Origin: Solirubrobacterales bacterium | GTDB lineage: Bacteria; Actinomycetota; Thermoleophilia; Solirubrobacterales; JACPNS01 | DNA length: 64,000 nt | Assembly (NCBI GenBank): GCA_016185345.1 | Contig: JACPNS010000003.1 | Coordinates: forward strand, 186,001-250,000 | Direction: 5' to 3' | Part shown: piece after piece, positions 1 to 7,945 of the stretch | How the letters are laid out: each line of letters begins with the position of its first letter | How positions within the stretch are numbered: the first letter of the stretch is position 1 | Notes under the pieces: model-generated | The model's database searches: none | Seen by the model: only the letters and a program-made list of their open reading frames with translations | What the model was told of the DNA's origin: nothing | Program-made: the position numbers and the translations under genes

Positions 1-188
1 TGCACGAGCTGGCGCTGCGCTCAGGCTGGGACCGCGTGCACAAGGGACTGCGGATCAGCAAGCTCTTCTACGACCGCTTCACCCCGGCGATCAGCGAGAA
101 CGATTTCGTGCTCCGTCGCGGGGAGTCCGACGGATCGCTCGCCAAGGCGCTCGACTTCGTCGCGGTCTGCTCCGGGCCGCGGGCCTGA
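1..188 (+). CDS. C-terminal part of a probable SAM-dependent methyltransferase (5' end outside window)
   Basis: An open frame starting before the window and read from base 3 ends at a TGA at 186-188, giving about 61 residues that end in DFVAVCSGPRA. No catalytic motif lies in this fragment. The guess of a methyltransferase rests on context: it ends 6 bases before a GH57 branching enzyme followed by a GT4 enzyme, and in mycobacteria (Rv3030-Rv3031-Rv3032) the gene in this place is a SAM-dependent methyltransferase of methylglucose polysaccharide synthesis. That is inference; the fragment itself only shows a coding C-terminus. Confidence 0.5.
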   Translation, partial: HELALRSGWDRVHKGLRISKLFYDRFTPAISENDFVLRRGESDGSLAKALDFVAVCSGPRA

Positions 189-194
189 CAGGCG

Positions 195-1580
195 ATGCCT
201 GAGCGCGAGCCGATCGGCCGTTTGGCGATCGTTTTGCACAGCCATATGCCGTACGTGGAAGGCCACGGCGTGTGGCCATTTGGCGAGCAGTGGCTTTGGG
301 AGGTCGTTTCCTCCAGTTACATGCGTGTCGCAGATGTTGTTCGTGGCGCGCCCGTCACGGTCGGCGTCACGCCGGTGCTCGCAGATCAGTTCGAGTCAAT
401 GCGCGGACCAGCTGGCGACCGCTTCGTCGCCTGGGTCAACGATTCACGCGAGTACGTATACGGCGAGGACATGACGGCGTTCATCAAGGTCGAGCGCCCC
501 GAGCTGCACGCCGCGCTCGAGCCACAGCTGACCGACTATCGAGTTGCGATCAATCGCTTCGAGAATGAGTTCAACCGCGACTTGAACGGGATGTTCGACG
601 ACCTCGGCGCAAGCGGGGTGGAGCTGCTCGGTGGACCGGCCACGCACCCGATCCTGCCGTTGCTCGCGAGCGATTTCGGTCTCGACCTCCAACTCTCGGT
701 CGGGATGGCAAGCCACGCGGAGCGATTCGGGGCGGCGCGTGGAGCATGGCTGCCCGAGTGCGCGTGGGATCGCGGAGTGGACGCCGCCCTGGCGCGCAAT
801 GGCATCGAGTACTTCTGCGTCGATCAGTCAGTGCACCTGGGTGAGCAGTCGCTCGACAATCTCGAGCCGGTAGCCACGCCAGCCGGACCGTTGGCAATCA
901 CGATCGACTGGCACACGATCGCTCAGGTGTGGCGCGAGGATGGTTATCCATCGATTCCGGTCTACCGCTCCACGTTCGCGCGCACGATCCACGATCTCCT
1001 GCCGTACAACAACGCCGGCGAAGGCTGGGCGCCAGAGGCCGCGCGTATGCAGGCCCAGGCACATGCCGAGGCGTTTCTGCGCTCGCTCGCGGCGCGGCTG
1101 GAGGTCTACTCGACCGAGCGCGGCAGGCAGGGCACGAGCGTCTTCGCCGCCGACACCGAGCTGTTTGGCCACTGGTGGTACGAGGGGCCGTGGTGGCTCG
1201 AGCACGTGCTGAAGATGGCCCCCGAGTACGGAATCGAGCTGGTCACGCTCGGGCAGGCGGCGAGCGGCGCGGCGCCAGCCGATCGCGAGATCGCGCGATC
1301 TTCCTGGGGCGCGAACAAGACGCTCGAGACCTGGGATTCGCCGCGCACCGCTGGGATGGTCTGGAACCAGCGTCGAGCGGAACTCGAGCTGGAACAAGCA
1401 ATTGCTCGCGGCTCAGTCGATCAGGACGCGGCCGAAGCGGCGCGCACGGAACTGCTCGCCCTGCAGACCAGTGACTGGGCCTACATGGAGAGCATCGGCC
1501 GCACGGGCGACTACGGCGCGACTCGGTTCGCCGAGCACCTTGCTGCCTTCGAACGGGCCCTGAGCAAACTGCGGGGATAG
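195..1580 (+). CDS. GH57 family 1,4-alpha-glucan branching enzyme
   Basis: A 461-residue glycoside hydrolase family 57 protein, expected to form alpha-1,6 branches in an alpha-1,4-glucan in the cytoplasm. The conserved GH57 blocks are visible in order: HSHMPY (15-20), ELLGGPATHPILP (143-155), WLPECAW (185-191) with nucleophile Glu188, and ADTELFGHWW (319-328) with general acid Asp320. It is shorter than many archaeal and mycobacterial members (about 520-560 residues), so a C-terminal helical part may be reduced. The ATG at 195 follows ACAGG and starts 6 bases after the preceding stop. The next gene is a GT4 glucosyltransferase, so the pair probably makes one branched glucan or methylated polysaccharide. 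Family is sure; the exact product is inferred. Confidence 0.9.
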   Translation: MPEREPIGRLAIVLHSHMPYVEGHGVWPFGEQWLWEVVSSSYMRVADVVRGAPVTVGVTPVLADQFESMRGPAGDRFVAWVNDSREYVYGEDMTAFIKVERPELHAALEPQLTDYRVAINRFENEFNRDLNGMFDDLGASGVELLGGPATHPILPLLASDFGLDLQLSVGMASHAERFGAARGAWLPECAWDRGVDAALARNGIEYFCVDQSVHLGEQSLDNLEPVATPAGPLAITIDWHTIAQVWREDGYPSIPVYRSTFARTIHDLLPYNNAGEGWAPEAARMQAQAHAEAFLRSLAARLEVYSTERGRQGTSVFAADTELFGHWWYEGPWWLEHVLKMAPEYGIELVTLGQAASGAAPADREIARSSWGANKTLETWDSPRTAGMVWNQRRAELELEQAIARGSVDQDAAEAARTELLALQTSDWAYMESIGRTGDYGATRFAEHLAAFERALSKLRG

Positions 1581-1631
1581 CTCCTCTGCGACAATCGCAA
1601 GGTCTCACCCCCTCCGTCTCACCCCCAAAAT

Positions 1632-2834
1632 TTGCGCACACTGATTCTTTCCTGGGAGTACCCGCCGCTGATCGAAGGCGGTCTCGCACGCCACGTCCGC
1701 AAGCTTTCCGAGAATCTCGTCGAGCTTGGCGTCGAAGTGCACGTGCTCACGCGCGGTGACGGCTCTGCCGCCGATGAGCAACTGCTGAACGGAGTCCACG
1801 TGCACCGAGTGCGCGAGCCCGACCGCCCGCGCGACCTCGGCGAGTTCGTCACCTGGATCGAGCACATGAACACCGACATGCTCAGCGCGGGCGTTGCGCT
1901 TGGTGACGACCTGGACTTTGATGTCGTGCACGGCCATGACTGGCTCGTCGCCTCGGCCTGCGACCACCTTGCGCGCCGCTTCGATCGGCCGCTCGTGATG
2001 ACGATCCATGCCACCGAGTATGGACGCCACCAGGGCTGGGTGGACAAGCACCCGCAGAGTCACATTCACGGCGTCGAGAAGTGGGTCACAAACCGCGCCG
2101 ACAAGGTGATCGCATGCTCTGCCTACATGCGCGAGCACATCGCAGACATCTACGCCCTCGAAGAGAACGACGTCAACGTCATCCCCAACGGGATCGACCC
2201 CGACGACCTGCGCCCGATGGACAACCTTGACGAGCTGCGCTCTGCCTTTGCCGCGCCCGACGAGAAGCTCGTGCTGCTGGTCGGCCGGCTGGTCTACGAG
2301 AAGGGGTTCCAGGTTGCCCTCGAGGCGCTGCCCACGCTGATCAAGAACGTCGGCAAAGTCCGCTTCCTGATCGCTGGTTCTGGCACACACGAAGAAGAGC
2401 TCAAGGCTCAGGCCGAGAGCCTCGGCCTGATGGAGCACGGCACCTTCGTCGGCTGGATCGGCGACGACGTGTTGCACTCGCTATACAAGATCGCCGACCT
2501 CACGGTCGTGCCCTCGATCTACGAACCATTTGGGCTGGTCGCGCTCGAGGCGATGGCCAGCGGCTGCCCGTGCATCGTCGCCGACACGGGCGGTCTGCGG
2601 GAAGTCGTACCGACAGAAAAGGTTGGCCTGCGCTTCCAGTCACGTGATCCAGAGTCGCTTGCGCGAATGGCAGAGCGCGTCCTCACCGACCCCGAGCTGC
2701 GCGACCGTCTGGTCACAGAAGCATCAGACCACGTTCTGACCTTCGACTGGCTGGACGTCGCGCGTACGACTGTTGAACTCTACGAGGATGCCGTAACAGT
2801 CGGGCCCGGCGCGCCAGCGGCCAGCCGTTCCTGA
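1632..2834 (+). CDS. GT4 family alpha-glucan glycosyltransferase
   Basis: A 400-residue GT-B glycosyltransferase. The N-terminus reads LILSWEYPP followed by GGLARHV, the glycogen-synthase-like acceptor loop. The C-terminal donor domain has GRLVYEKGF and the EX7E motif in EPFGLVALEAMASG. It should transfer glucose from a nucleotide sugar to an alpha-glucan. The start is a TTG at 1632, chosen because it sits exactly at the family N-terminus (MRxLxLSWEYPP). No Shine-Dalgarno sequence is visible in the 51-base gap, which instead carries TCTCACCCCC twice. Its place after the GH57 gene matches Rv3031-Rv3032. Glycogen synthase of GT4 type is the alternative name. Confidence 0.88.
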   Translation: MRTLILSWEYPPLIEGGLARHVRKLSENLVELGVEVHVLTRGDGSAADEQLLNGVHVHRVREPDRPRDLGEFVTWIEHMNTDMLSAGVALGDDLDFDVVHGHDWLVASACDHLARRFDRPLVMTIHATEYGRHQGWVDKHPQSHIHGVEKWVTNRADKVIACSAYMREHIADIYALEENDVNVIPNGIDPDDLRPMDNLDELRSAFAAPDEKLVLLVGRLVYEKGFQVALEALPTLIKNVGKVRFLIAGSGTHEEELKAQAESLGLMEHGTFVGWIGDDVLHSLYKIADLTVVPSIYEPFGLVALEAMASGCPCIVADTGGLREVVPTEKVGLRFQSRDPESLARMAERVLTDPELRDRLVTEASDHVLTFDWLDVARTTVELYEDAVTVGPGAPAASRS

Positions 2835-3132
2835 GGCTGCCGCTCAGGCTCAGGCTGTAACCACCCTTCGATATCAACGCGGCGCAAAGCGATCTGCCGA
2901 AAACCCGCAGACTGGCAAAGAACATCGCTGAAGAGGGTCAGACGACCCGACAGACCGCGCGCATAGACGCGCGGTCGTCTCGGGCCGTAGCCGAGCTCGA
3001 CGACCCATTCGTCCGTCGGGGGGATTCAGGACGGAGGCGTCGTTGCGGAAGAGCGTCCATGCTCTGGGAAAATTGATGTGTTCCGCGACCATCGTTCGAT
3101 TCTACAGAATATTGCGTAGCGGCGAGGCGCGG
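2835..3132. other. Intergenic stretch with a strong GC hairpin
   Basis: About 300 bases between the convergent GT4 and acyltransferase genes. No convincing reading frame is present. It holds a perfect 9-bp stem GACCGCGCG/CGCGCGGTC with a 6-base loop at 2953-2976. There is no T-run after it, so it could stop transcription on either strand only by a factor-assisted route, or it may be part of a structured transcript end. Confidence 0.5.
2953..2976. terminator. GC-rich stem-loop between convergent genes
   Basis: Perfect inverted repeat GACCGCGCG cataga CGCGCGGTC. It sits between two convergent genes (GT4 from the left, acyltransferase from the right), where a bidirectional transcription end is expected. 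No U-tract follows on either strand, so the terminator reading is tentative. Confidence 0.4.
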
Positions 3133-3810
3133 TCAGTTTTCCCAAGTCAGGCGCTCGGGTTCGTCGCGCATGCGCAGGACCCGCGCCGGAATTCCGCCGA
3201 CGATCGCGTTGGCGGGGACGTCCTTGGTGACCACCGCATACGTGCCGATCACGGCGCCGTCGCCAATCGTCACGCCGCGCAGAATCGATGCGCCGTACCC
3301 GATCCAGACGTTGTTGCCGACCCGCACCGGCTTGCTGTAGAGCCCTTGCTTACGAATCGCCTGCTCGGGATCCTCGACGATGTGATCAAAGTCGATGAAC
3401 ATCGTGCGGTCGGCGATGATGCACTCGCGTCCGATCGAGATCTCCTCGTAACAACTGAAGGTGATCTCCTCGCCGAGCACGGTCTTGCTGCCGATGCGGA
3501 TGAACCCTCCGTGCGAGCGCAGCTTCGTGCGGTTGCCGACCCAGCACCAACGGTCTAGGTACACGTGCGCCAGTGGCCCAATCTCGATCTTTACTTTGTT
3601 GCCGACGAAGCACAGCCCATCGGTGTGAATCTTGCGGCCGTAAGAGCGACGGTGGATGACCTTGTGGTTGAACATCCGCAGATAAGCCGCGAGGTAGCGC
3701 TTGCGGAACAGCCGGTTCTTGATCATGAAGCGCAGCTTGACCAGCACGCCTCCGTGGAGCGGCGCGGGCGGTTTCATGACAATCGGCTCAAGATCTTCGG
3801 TTCCGGGCAT
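3133..3810 (-). CDS. Hexapeptide-repeat (left-handed beta-helix) acyltransferase
   Basis: About 225 residues on the minus strand. The second half is a run of hexapeptide repeats and ends in the signature GNNVWIGYGASILRG, VIGTYAVVTKDVP and AIVGGIPARVLR, typical of maltose/xenobiotic O-acetyltransferases that use an acyl-CoA on a sugar. The start is uncertain: ATG at 3810 (MPGTEDLEP) is used here, but 3849 is also in frame and only 10 bases from the divergent meaB start, and 3777 (MKPPAPL) is possible; none has a good Shine-Dalgarno sequence. Beside GH57 and GT4 genes it may acylate the polysaccharide, as proposed for Rv3034c near Rv3030-Rv3032. The substrate is not shown by the sequence. Confidence 0.8.
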   Translation of the reverse strand: MPGTEDLEPIVMKPPAPLHGGVLVKLRFMIKNRLFRKRYLAAYLRMFNHKVIHRRSYGRKIHTDGLCFVGNKVKIEIGPLAHVYLDRWCWVGNRTKLRSHGGFIRIGSKTVLGEEITFSCYEEISIGRECIIADRTMFIDFDHIVEDPEQAIRKQGLYSKPVRVGNNVWIGYGASILRGVTIGDGAVIGTYAVVTKDVPANAIVGGIPARVLRMRDEPERLTWEN

Positions 3811-3858
3811 CGGCGTCGGGAACTCTAGGACCGCCGGGGCGCATACCATCCTCCGGCA

Positions 3859-4821
3859 ATGAAGACTGCCTCCGCCCCAGAGCTCGCCGCAAAACTGATC
3901 ACCGGTGACAAACGCGCGCTCGCGCGCGCGATCAGCCTGGTCGAGAACAACGATCCGATCGGCTGGGAGCTGGTCAAAGAGGTCTACCCGCACACCGGCA
4001 AGGCGAAGATGGTCGGGCTCACAGGACCGCCGGGCGTTGGCAAGTCAACGCTGATCGGCGGCCTTGTCAAGCAGCTGCGCGAGCGCGACGAAACGATCGC
4101 CGTGCTCTCGATCGATCCGTCGAGTCCGTTCACGCATGGCGCTCTGCTCGGCGATCGCATCCGACTGACCGAGCATTTCCTTGACCCGGGCGTGTTCATC
4201 CGATCGATGGCGAACCGTGGCGCGCTGGGCGGACTCTCCGAGGCGACGCTCCAGGCCGCGCTGCTCATGGATGCCGCCGGTCGCGACAACGTCCTGATCG
4301 AAACGGTCGGAGTCGGACAGGCCGAAGTCGATGTGATTGACCACGCAGACACGATCGTGCTTGCGCTGATGCCCGGAAGCGGCGACAGCGTTCAGGCACT
4401 GAAGGCCGGCGTGATGGAGATCCCCGACGTGATCGTCGTCAACAAGGCCGACCATCCGATGACTCAGACGCTCGTGCGTGAGATCCGCGGCGTACTCGCG
4501 CTCGGACACGCCGAAGACGGCTGGACCCCGCCGATCGTCGAGACTCAGGCGGCGCACGGAATCGGAATCGAGGAGTTGCTTGTGGCGATCGAATCGCACC
4601 GCGCGCACATCATCGAGCAGGGCACGCTCGCCGAGCGCCGGCGTCGCAACCTGCGCAATGAAGTGATGGAACTTGCAACGATCACTCTTCGGCGCGAGCT
4701 CGAAGCATCGATCACTCAGGACGCACAGGTCCAGGAGCTGCTCGATCAGGTCGTCGAAAGAAAGCTCGACCCCGGAAGTGCTGCGCGTGAAATCCTTCGC
4801 CGCAGGGAAGAAGAGAACTAA
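3859..4821 (+). CDS. meaB: MeaB/ArgK-type GTPase, chaperone of a B12-dependent acyl-CoA mutase
   Basis: A 320-residue G3E-family GTPase. The P-loop GPPGVGKST is at residues 56-64, the switch region follows in SIDPSSPFTHGALLGDRIRL, the ETVGVGQAEVDV motif is present, and NKAD gives guanine specificity. MeaB proteins load and protect the adenosylcobalamin cofactor of methylmalonyl- or isobutyryl-CoA mutase. Both mutase subunits are encoded about 11-15 kb downstream in this window, so this is the likely partner, though it is not in the same operon. The ATG at 3859 is clear. It faces away from the acyltransferase gene with almost no spacer. Confidence 0.93.
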   Translation: MKTASAPELAAKLITGDKRALARAISLVENNDPIGWELVKEVYPHTGKAKMVGLTGPPGVGKSTLIGGLVKQLRERDETIAVLSIDPSSPFTHGALLGDRIRLTEHFLDPGVFIRSMANRGALGGLSEATLQAALLMDAAGRDNVLIETVGVGQAEVDVIDHADTIVLALMPGSGDSVQALKAGVMEIPDVIVVNKADHPMTQTLVREIRGVLALGHAEDGWTPPIVETQAAHGIGIEELLVAIESHRAHIIEQGTLAERRRRNLRNEVMELATITLRRELEASITQDAQVQELLDQVVERKLDPGSAAREILRRREEEN

Positions 4822-4824
4822 CTC

Positions 4825-5028
4825 ATGCCCGCAGTCATCTACAGACTCCTCCGTCTCGCCTGGCGCTACCGCCGCCTGGTCGCCCTCGCGCTCACGATCC
4901 TCGCCGGCCTCGTCGAGCGCCATCGCTCAAAGCTGCCCGGTCCGCTACAGAAGCTGGATCTGACCAAGCTGCCCGGCGTGAACACCAAGTCTCAGCCAGC
5001 GCCCGACACGAAGCCCGCAAAGAAGTAG
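4825..5028 (+). CDS. Small basic membrane-anchored protein
   Basis: A 67-residue protein starting with an ATG 3 bases after the meaB stop, so probably co-translated. Residues 5-30 form an Arg-rich amphipathic start followed by a hydrophobic stretch (LVALALTILAGLV), and the tail is Pro/Lys-rich and probably disordered. I do not recognise a family. The close spacing to meaB suggests the same transcript, with a hairpin at 5039-5069 just beyond. Confidence 0.65.
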   Translation: MPAVIYRLLRLAWRYRRLVALALTILAGLVERHRSKLPGPLQKLDLTKLPGVNTKSQPAPDTKPAKK

Positions 5029-5038
5029 CTCCGCCGAA

Positions 5039-5069
5039 GTCAGGCCACCAGGGGGGAAAGTGGCCTGAC
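5039..5069 (+). terminator. Stem-loop after the meaB transcript
   Basis: A perfect 10-bp inverted repeat, GTCAGGCCAC and GTGGCCTGAC, with an 11-base loop, 11 bases after the last stop of the meaB operon. No T-run follows, so it is terminator-like rather than a classical intrinsic terminator. Confidence 0.5.
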
Positions 5070-5174
5070 CGCGACGCAGCTATGCCCTGTCGCCGAAGCT
5101 GCGCGAATGCGGACAAACAGAGGGCCGAGCCCTTGCCGCGACAGCCCGCACCTGCGCGTCGCTCCGGCGCACAC

Positions 5175-5202
5175 GTAAGAACCCGTGCACACAGGTAAGA
5201 AC
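5175..5202 (+). promoter_or_regulatory. Direct repeat GTAAGAAC x2, 20-bp period, upstream of the first sigma gene
   Basis: GTAAGAAC occurs at 5175-5182 and again at 5195-5202, exactly 20 bases apart, with the wider context CACACgGTAAGAAC-like in both copies. Two helical turns of spacing suits a dimeric activator or tandem operator. The sigma gene starts at 5284. Function is inferred from spacing only. Confidence 0.4.
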
Positions 5203-5283
5203 GAAGCTGCGGGGTAAAGATCACGCTTGAGTACGAAATATTTGTTTGCGCGGCGCCTTGCCCGGGCATCGATTCCATGAACC

Positions 5284-6540
5284 TTGGAACCGCGAGTCAT
5301 ACCGATCTCGAACCGCTCGAGCACAGCGCGCGCCCGCGTCTGGAGCCTGCAGCCCGATGCAGTGCTCTGCAGCGCCGCGTCTCATGGCAACGAGTTGGCG
5401 TTCAGCGAGCTGCACCGGCGGCACTATCCGGCGCTTCGTGCGTTCGTATTTCACCTGCTTGGCTCGCGCCACCGGCACGAGGACGCCGAGGACGTGGTTC
5501 AGGATGCATTCGCCCGAGCGTTCGACGCGCTCAGCGAGCGGCGCTTCAGCGGCGACTTCCGGCGTTGGATTTTCACGATTGCACGCAATCGATCGATCGA
5601 CCTGCTGCGCGGAGAGCGCGTTCGACTTGTCTCGCTCGATGCCGAGGGCACCGAAGCAGCAGTGCCGGTGGCCGCGGAGGCAACGACGCCGGTTGCGGTG
5701 GCCGAGGCTCACGAAGAGGTTGCATGGCTTGTCGCGGCGATCGAGAAGCTGCCCGAGCGTCAACGCAGCGCGCTGTTGTTGCGAGAGCTCGGCGGGTTGT
5801 CGCATTTGGAGATCGCACAGACGCTTGAGACGACGGCCGGCTCTGCCCGCCAGTTGATCACCCGCGCCCGCGATGGCATTCGCGATGCCGCGCAGCGCGA
5901 CGGCCGTGAGCACGAGACAAGCAAGCGCGGGGGCCTGCAGCGCGAGCTGCTCAACGCGGCACCGGTCTTGCCGCTCGCGGCCACCGGCGTGGTTGCCTCG
6001 GCCGGAGTGACTGCGGGTGGAGGACTTGCGATCGGCAAGCTTGCCGCGACGGCATTCGCGGCGATCGTCCTGGCGGGCACGGCGGGAGAAGTTGCGCGCG
6101 AAGTGGCTGGCGCTGGCGATTCGCCGAGTGCGCCGGTTTCGGCCCAGTCCGGTGAGTCGAACAGCGCCAGGCCCGTCTTCCCGCGCGACGAGCGACGCCG
6201 TGAGTCGGGTGCGCGATCAGATCTGAAGCTGCAGGCCAAGGACGCACCGATCCGGGAGAACTTGAAGGCAACGCCGAGCGCGACAAGCCCGGATGCAGCC
6301 CCTTCGGTTTCCGCGGACCAGGCCAAGCGGGCCGACGTGGATGTGCCAGATGACGTTGCGCCGAAAGTCGTTCAGCCGGTCGAGGAGGTCGTCGAGCTTC
6401 CGGGCAAAGTCGTCGAACACGTCGTCGGCGGACTCGACGGATCGACGCCGCTGGACCAGACGGTCGGAAACGTTGTCGGCGAGGTCACCGGGACGCTCGG
6501 CGAAGTGACTTCGGGCCTGCCCGCCCCGAACTCGCGTTAG
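5284..6540 (+). CDS. ECF sigma factor with C-terminal hydrophobic hairpin and disordered tail (paralogue 1)
   Basis: A 418-residue protein. Residues about 40-105 are sigma region 2 (AFVFHLLG, DAEDVVQDAFARAF, WIFTIARNRSIDLLR) and 145-198 are region 4 (LPERQRSALLLRELGGLSHLEIAQTL). Beyond a normal ECF length, residues about 224-272 hold two hydrophobic segments with GKLAAT between them, and 273-418 are a low-complexity, charged tail rich in Val/Glu. The start is a TTG at 5284: the motif QPDAVLC then falls at residues 23-29, as in paralogue 2. No separate anti-sigma gene is adjacent, so the fused C-terminus may hold the factor at the membrane. That role is inference. Confidence 0.85.
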   Translation: MEPRVIPISNRSSTARARVWSLQPDAVLCSAASHGNELAFSELHRRHYPALRAFVFHLLGSRHRHEDAEDVVQDAFARAFDALSERRFSGDFRRWIFTIARNRSIDLLRGERVRLVSLDAEGTEAAVPVAAEATTPVAVAEAHEEVAWLVAAIEKLPERQRSALLLRELGGLSHLEIAQTLETTAGSARQLITRARDGIRDAAQRDGREHETSKRGGLQRELLNAAPVLPLAATGVVASAGVTAGGGLAIGKLAATAFAAIVLAGTAGEVAREVAGAGDSPSAPVSAQSGESNSARPVFPRDERRRESGARSDLKLQAKDAPIRENLKATPSATSPDAAPSVSADQAKRADVDVPDDVAPKVVQPVEEVVELPGKVVEHVVGGLDGSTPLDQTVGNVVGEVTGTLGEVTSGLPAPNSR

Positions 6541-7812
6541 TTCTCGTCGGCCCTTGCGGCCCGCTCGGCGTTTGTCAGCGAGCCATCGAGTCGGCGCGGA
6601 TGGCCGATTGATCCAACCTCTGAGACGTCGCGGCTGAAGGGCAGGCTGACCGTCCAGCCGATCACCGCACGGAGCTTGCGCGAGAAGCCCGCGATCTGAC
6701 TCACGTGGTAGGTCCTGGCCATCCACTATGCGAGCGGCCCGCGAACGCGTAGCTTGCCGGTCATGGCAACCGCTTTGTAGCGACCGAGGTTCACGAAAGA
6801 CCCGCGGTCCTTGTAGGAGCAGGGCCTCGCGAGACCCTCGCCGAGCGACGCCGCAACGTTGAGGCCGACGGCGATGCCTTGCCTGCGGGCGTGTTGGGCA
6901 GTTGGGGGTGAAGCTCGATCGGGATGGATCGGATTCGGCACGGCCGCCGCGTCGCCGATCGCCCAGATCTCCTCGTGGCCCTCACCGCGCATTTCAGCGT
7001 CAACGACGATCCGGCCCGTTTCGTCGAGCCGCAGTCCAAGGTCTGCGACGAGCGGACTGGGCTTTACGCCAGCAGTCCAGACGAGCGTGCGCGTGTTGAT
7101 CCGCTCACCGGTCGATATCAACACGTCATTTGCCGTCACCTCGCGCAGTTGGGTGCCCAATCGCACGTCGATGCAGCGCTTGCGCATTTCGCGCACGGTG
7201 TAGTCGGCGAGCTTTGGGTCGAGTTCGCGCAGCACGCGGTCGGCCGCCTCGACGAGCATCCAGCGCAGGCCGTGTTCGCGCGCGGCCGGATACATCTCCA
7301 TGGCGTCCGTGGCGAAGTCCTGTAGCTCGGCGAGTGCCTCCAGGCCCGCGTATCCGCCGCCGACGAAGACGAAGGTCAAGAGCTCATCCAGCCGACGCGG
7401 ATCGCGCACGGTCTCGGCCAGCTCCAACGAGCGGATCACGTGATTGCGCAGCCAGATCGCGTCTGCGAGGCTCTTGAACTGCGCGCCGTGTTCGGCGAGG
7501 CCGGGGATCGGAAGCGTGCGTGAGACCGATCCGGGCGAAAGCACGAGACGGTCGTAACGCAGCTCGACGGGGTCGCCCTCAGCGTTACGGACCTGAACGA
7601 CCTTGCGCTCGGCGTCAAGGCCGGTCATCGAGCCGAGTGCCACGCGCGACTTGTGCAACAGGTCGCGCGGAGGCGTGACAACGTGGCGAGGCTCGAGCGT
7701 CCCGGCGGCTGCCTCCGGCAGAAAGGGGGTGTAGAGCAAGCAGTTCTGCTCGGAGACAAGCGTGACCTTGACGGAATCCTCGGAGAACTTCTTCTCGATC
7801 ATTCCAAGCCAT
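6537..7812 (-). pseudogene. Type II NADH dehydrogenase-like FAD oxidoreductase, broken at both ends
   Basis: The main frame (stop at 6726-6728; first in-frame ATG at 7802) encodes an NDH-2-like flavoprotein: LLYTPFLPEAAAGTLEPRHVV, the NADH-binding FVGGGYAGLEALAEL, and IWAIGDAAAVP. Two defects are visible. First, the N-terminal FAD-binding GxGxxG strand-turn-helix is missing; a good Shine-Dalgarno (GAGGTG, 7817-7822) and ATG (7812) lie just upstream but in another frame, as if a short deletion followed the start. Second, GPLA is followed by an in-frame TAG and then by W-MARTYHVSQIAGFSRKL and so on to 6537, which is the normal NDH-2 C-terminal membrane-binding part. A functional enzyme is unlikely unless these are sequencing errors or readthrough occurs. 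Confidence 0.75.
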
Positions 7813-7832
7813 GGGTCACCTCTGTGCTTGAG

Positions 7833-7853
7833 CTTGTAACAAACTGTTACAAG
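7833..7853 (-). promoter_or_regulatory. Palindromic operator CTTGTAAC-n5-GTTACAAG
   Basis: A perfect 8-bp inverted repeat with a 5-base spacer lies about 20 bases upstream of the ATG at 7812. A second weaker half-palindrome (GTAACAcgaTGTCAC) overlaps 7859-7873. The shape and TGTAAC half-sites suit a TetR-type repressor of the oxidoreductase gene. The regulator is not in the window. Confidence 0.5.
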
Positions 7854-7888
7854 AGATAGTAACACGATGTCACAAAGTATGCGCGGCC

Positions 7889-7916
7889 GAAAAAGCCCCC
7901 GGCGGCGCGAGGGCTT
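7889..7916 (-). terminator. Intrinsic terminator of the Asp-rich secreted protein gene
   Basis: Read on the minus strand, AAGCCCTC and GGGGGCTT form a stem closed by an 8-base GC loop and followed by a short T-run. It lies 30 bases past the stop of the gene at 7946-8692 and also separates it from the NDH-2 remnant. Confidence 0.65.
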
Positions 7917-7945
7917 GATCGGTCTTGCGTGACTTGCTGGCTGGC

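Noticed and set aside
2874-3092. 72-codon minus-strand frame after the acyltransferase
   Set aside because: Composition is not gene-like, it covers the strong hairpin at 2953-2976, and no homology is apparent.
7615-7812. 65-codon minus-strand frame beginning at the ATG 7812 with a good Shine-Dalgarno sequence
   Set aside because: It reads the NDH-2 region out of frame. The start signal is better explained as the original start of the oxidoreductase before a deletion.
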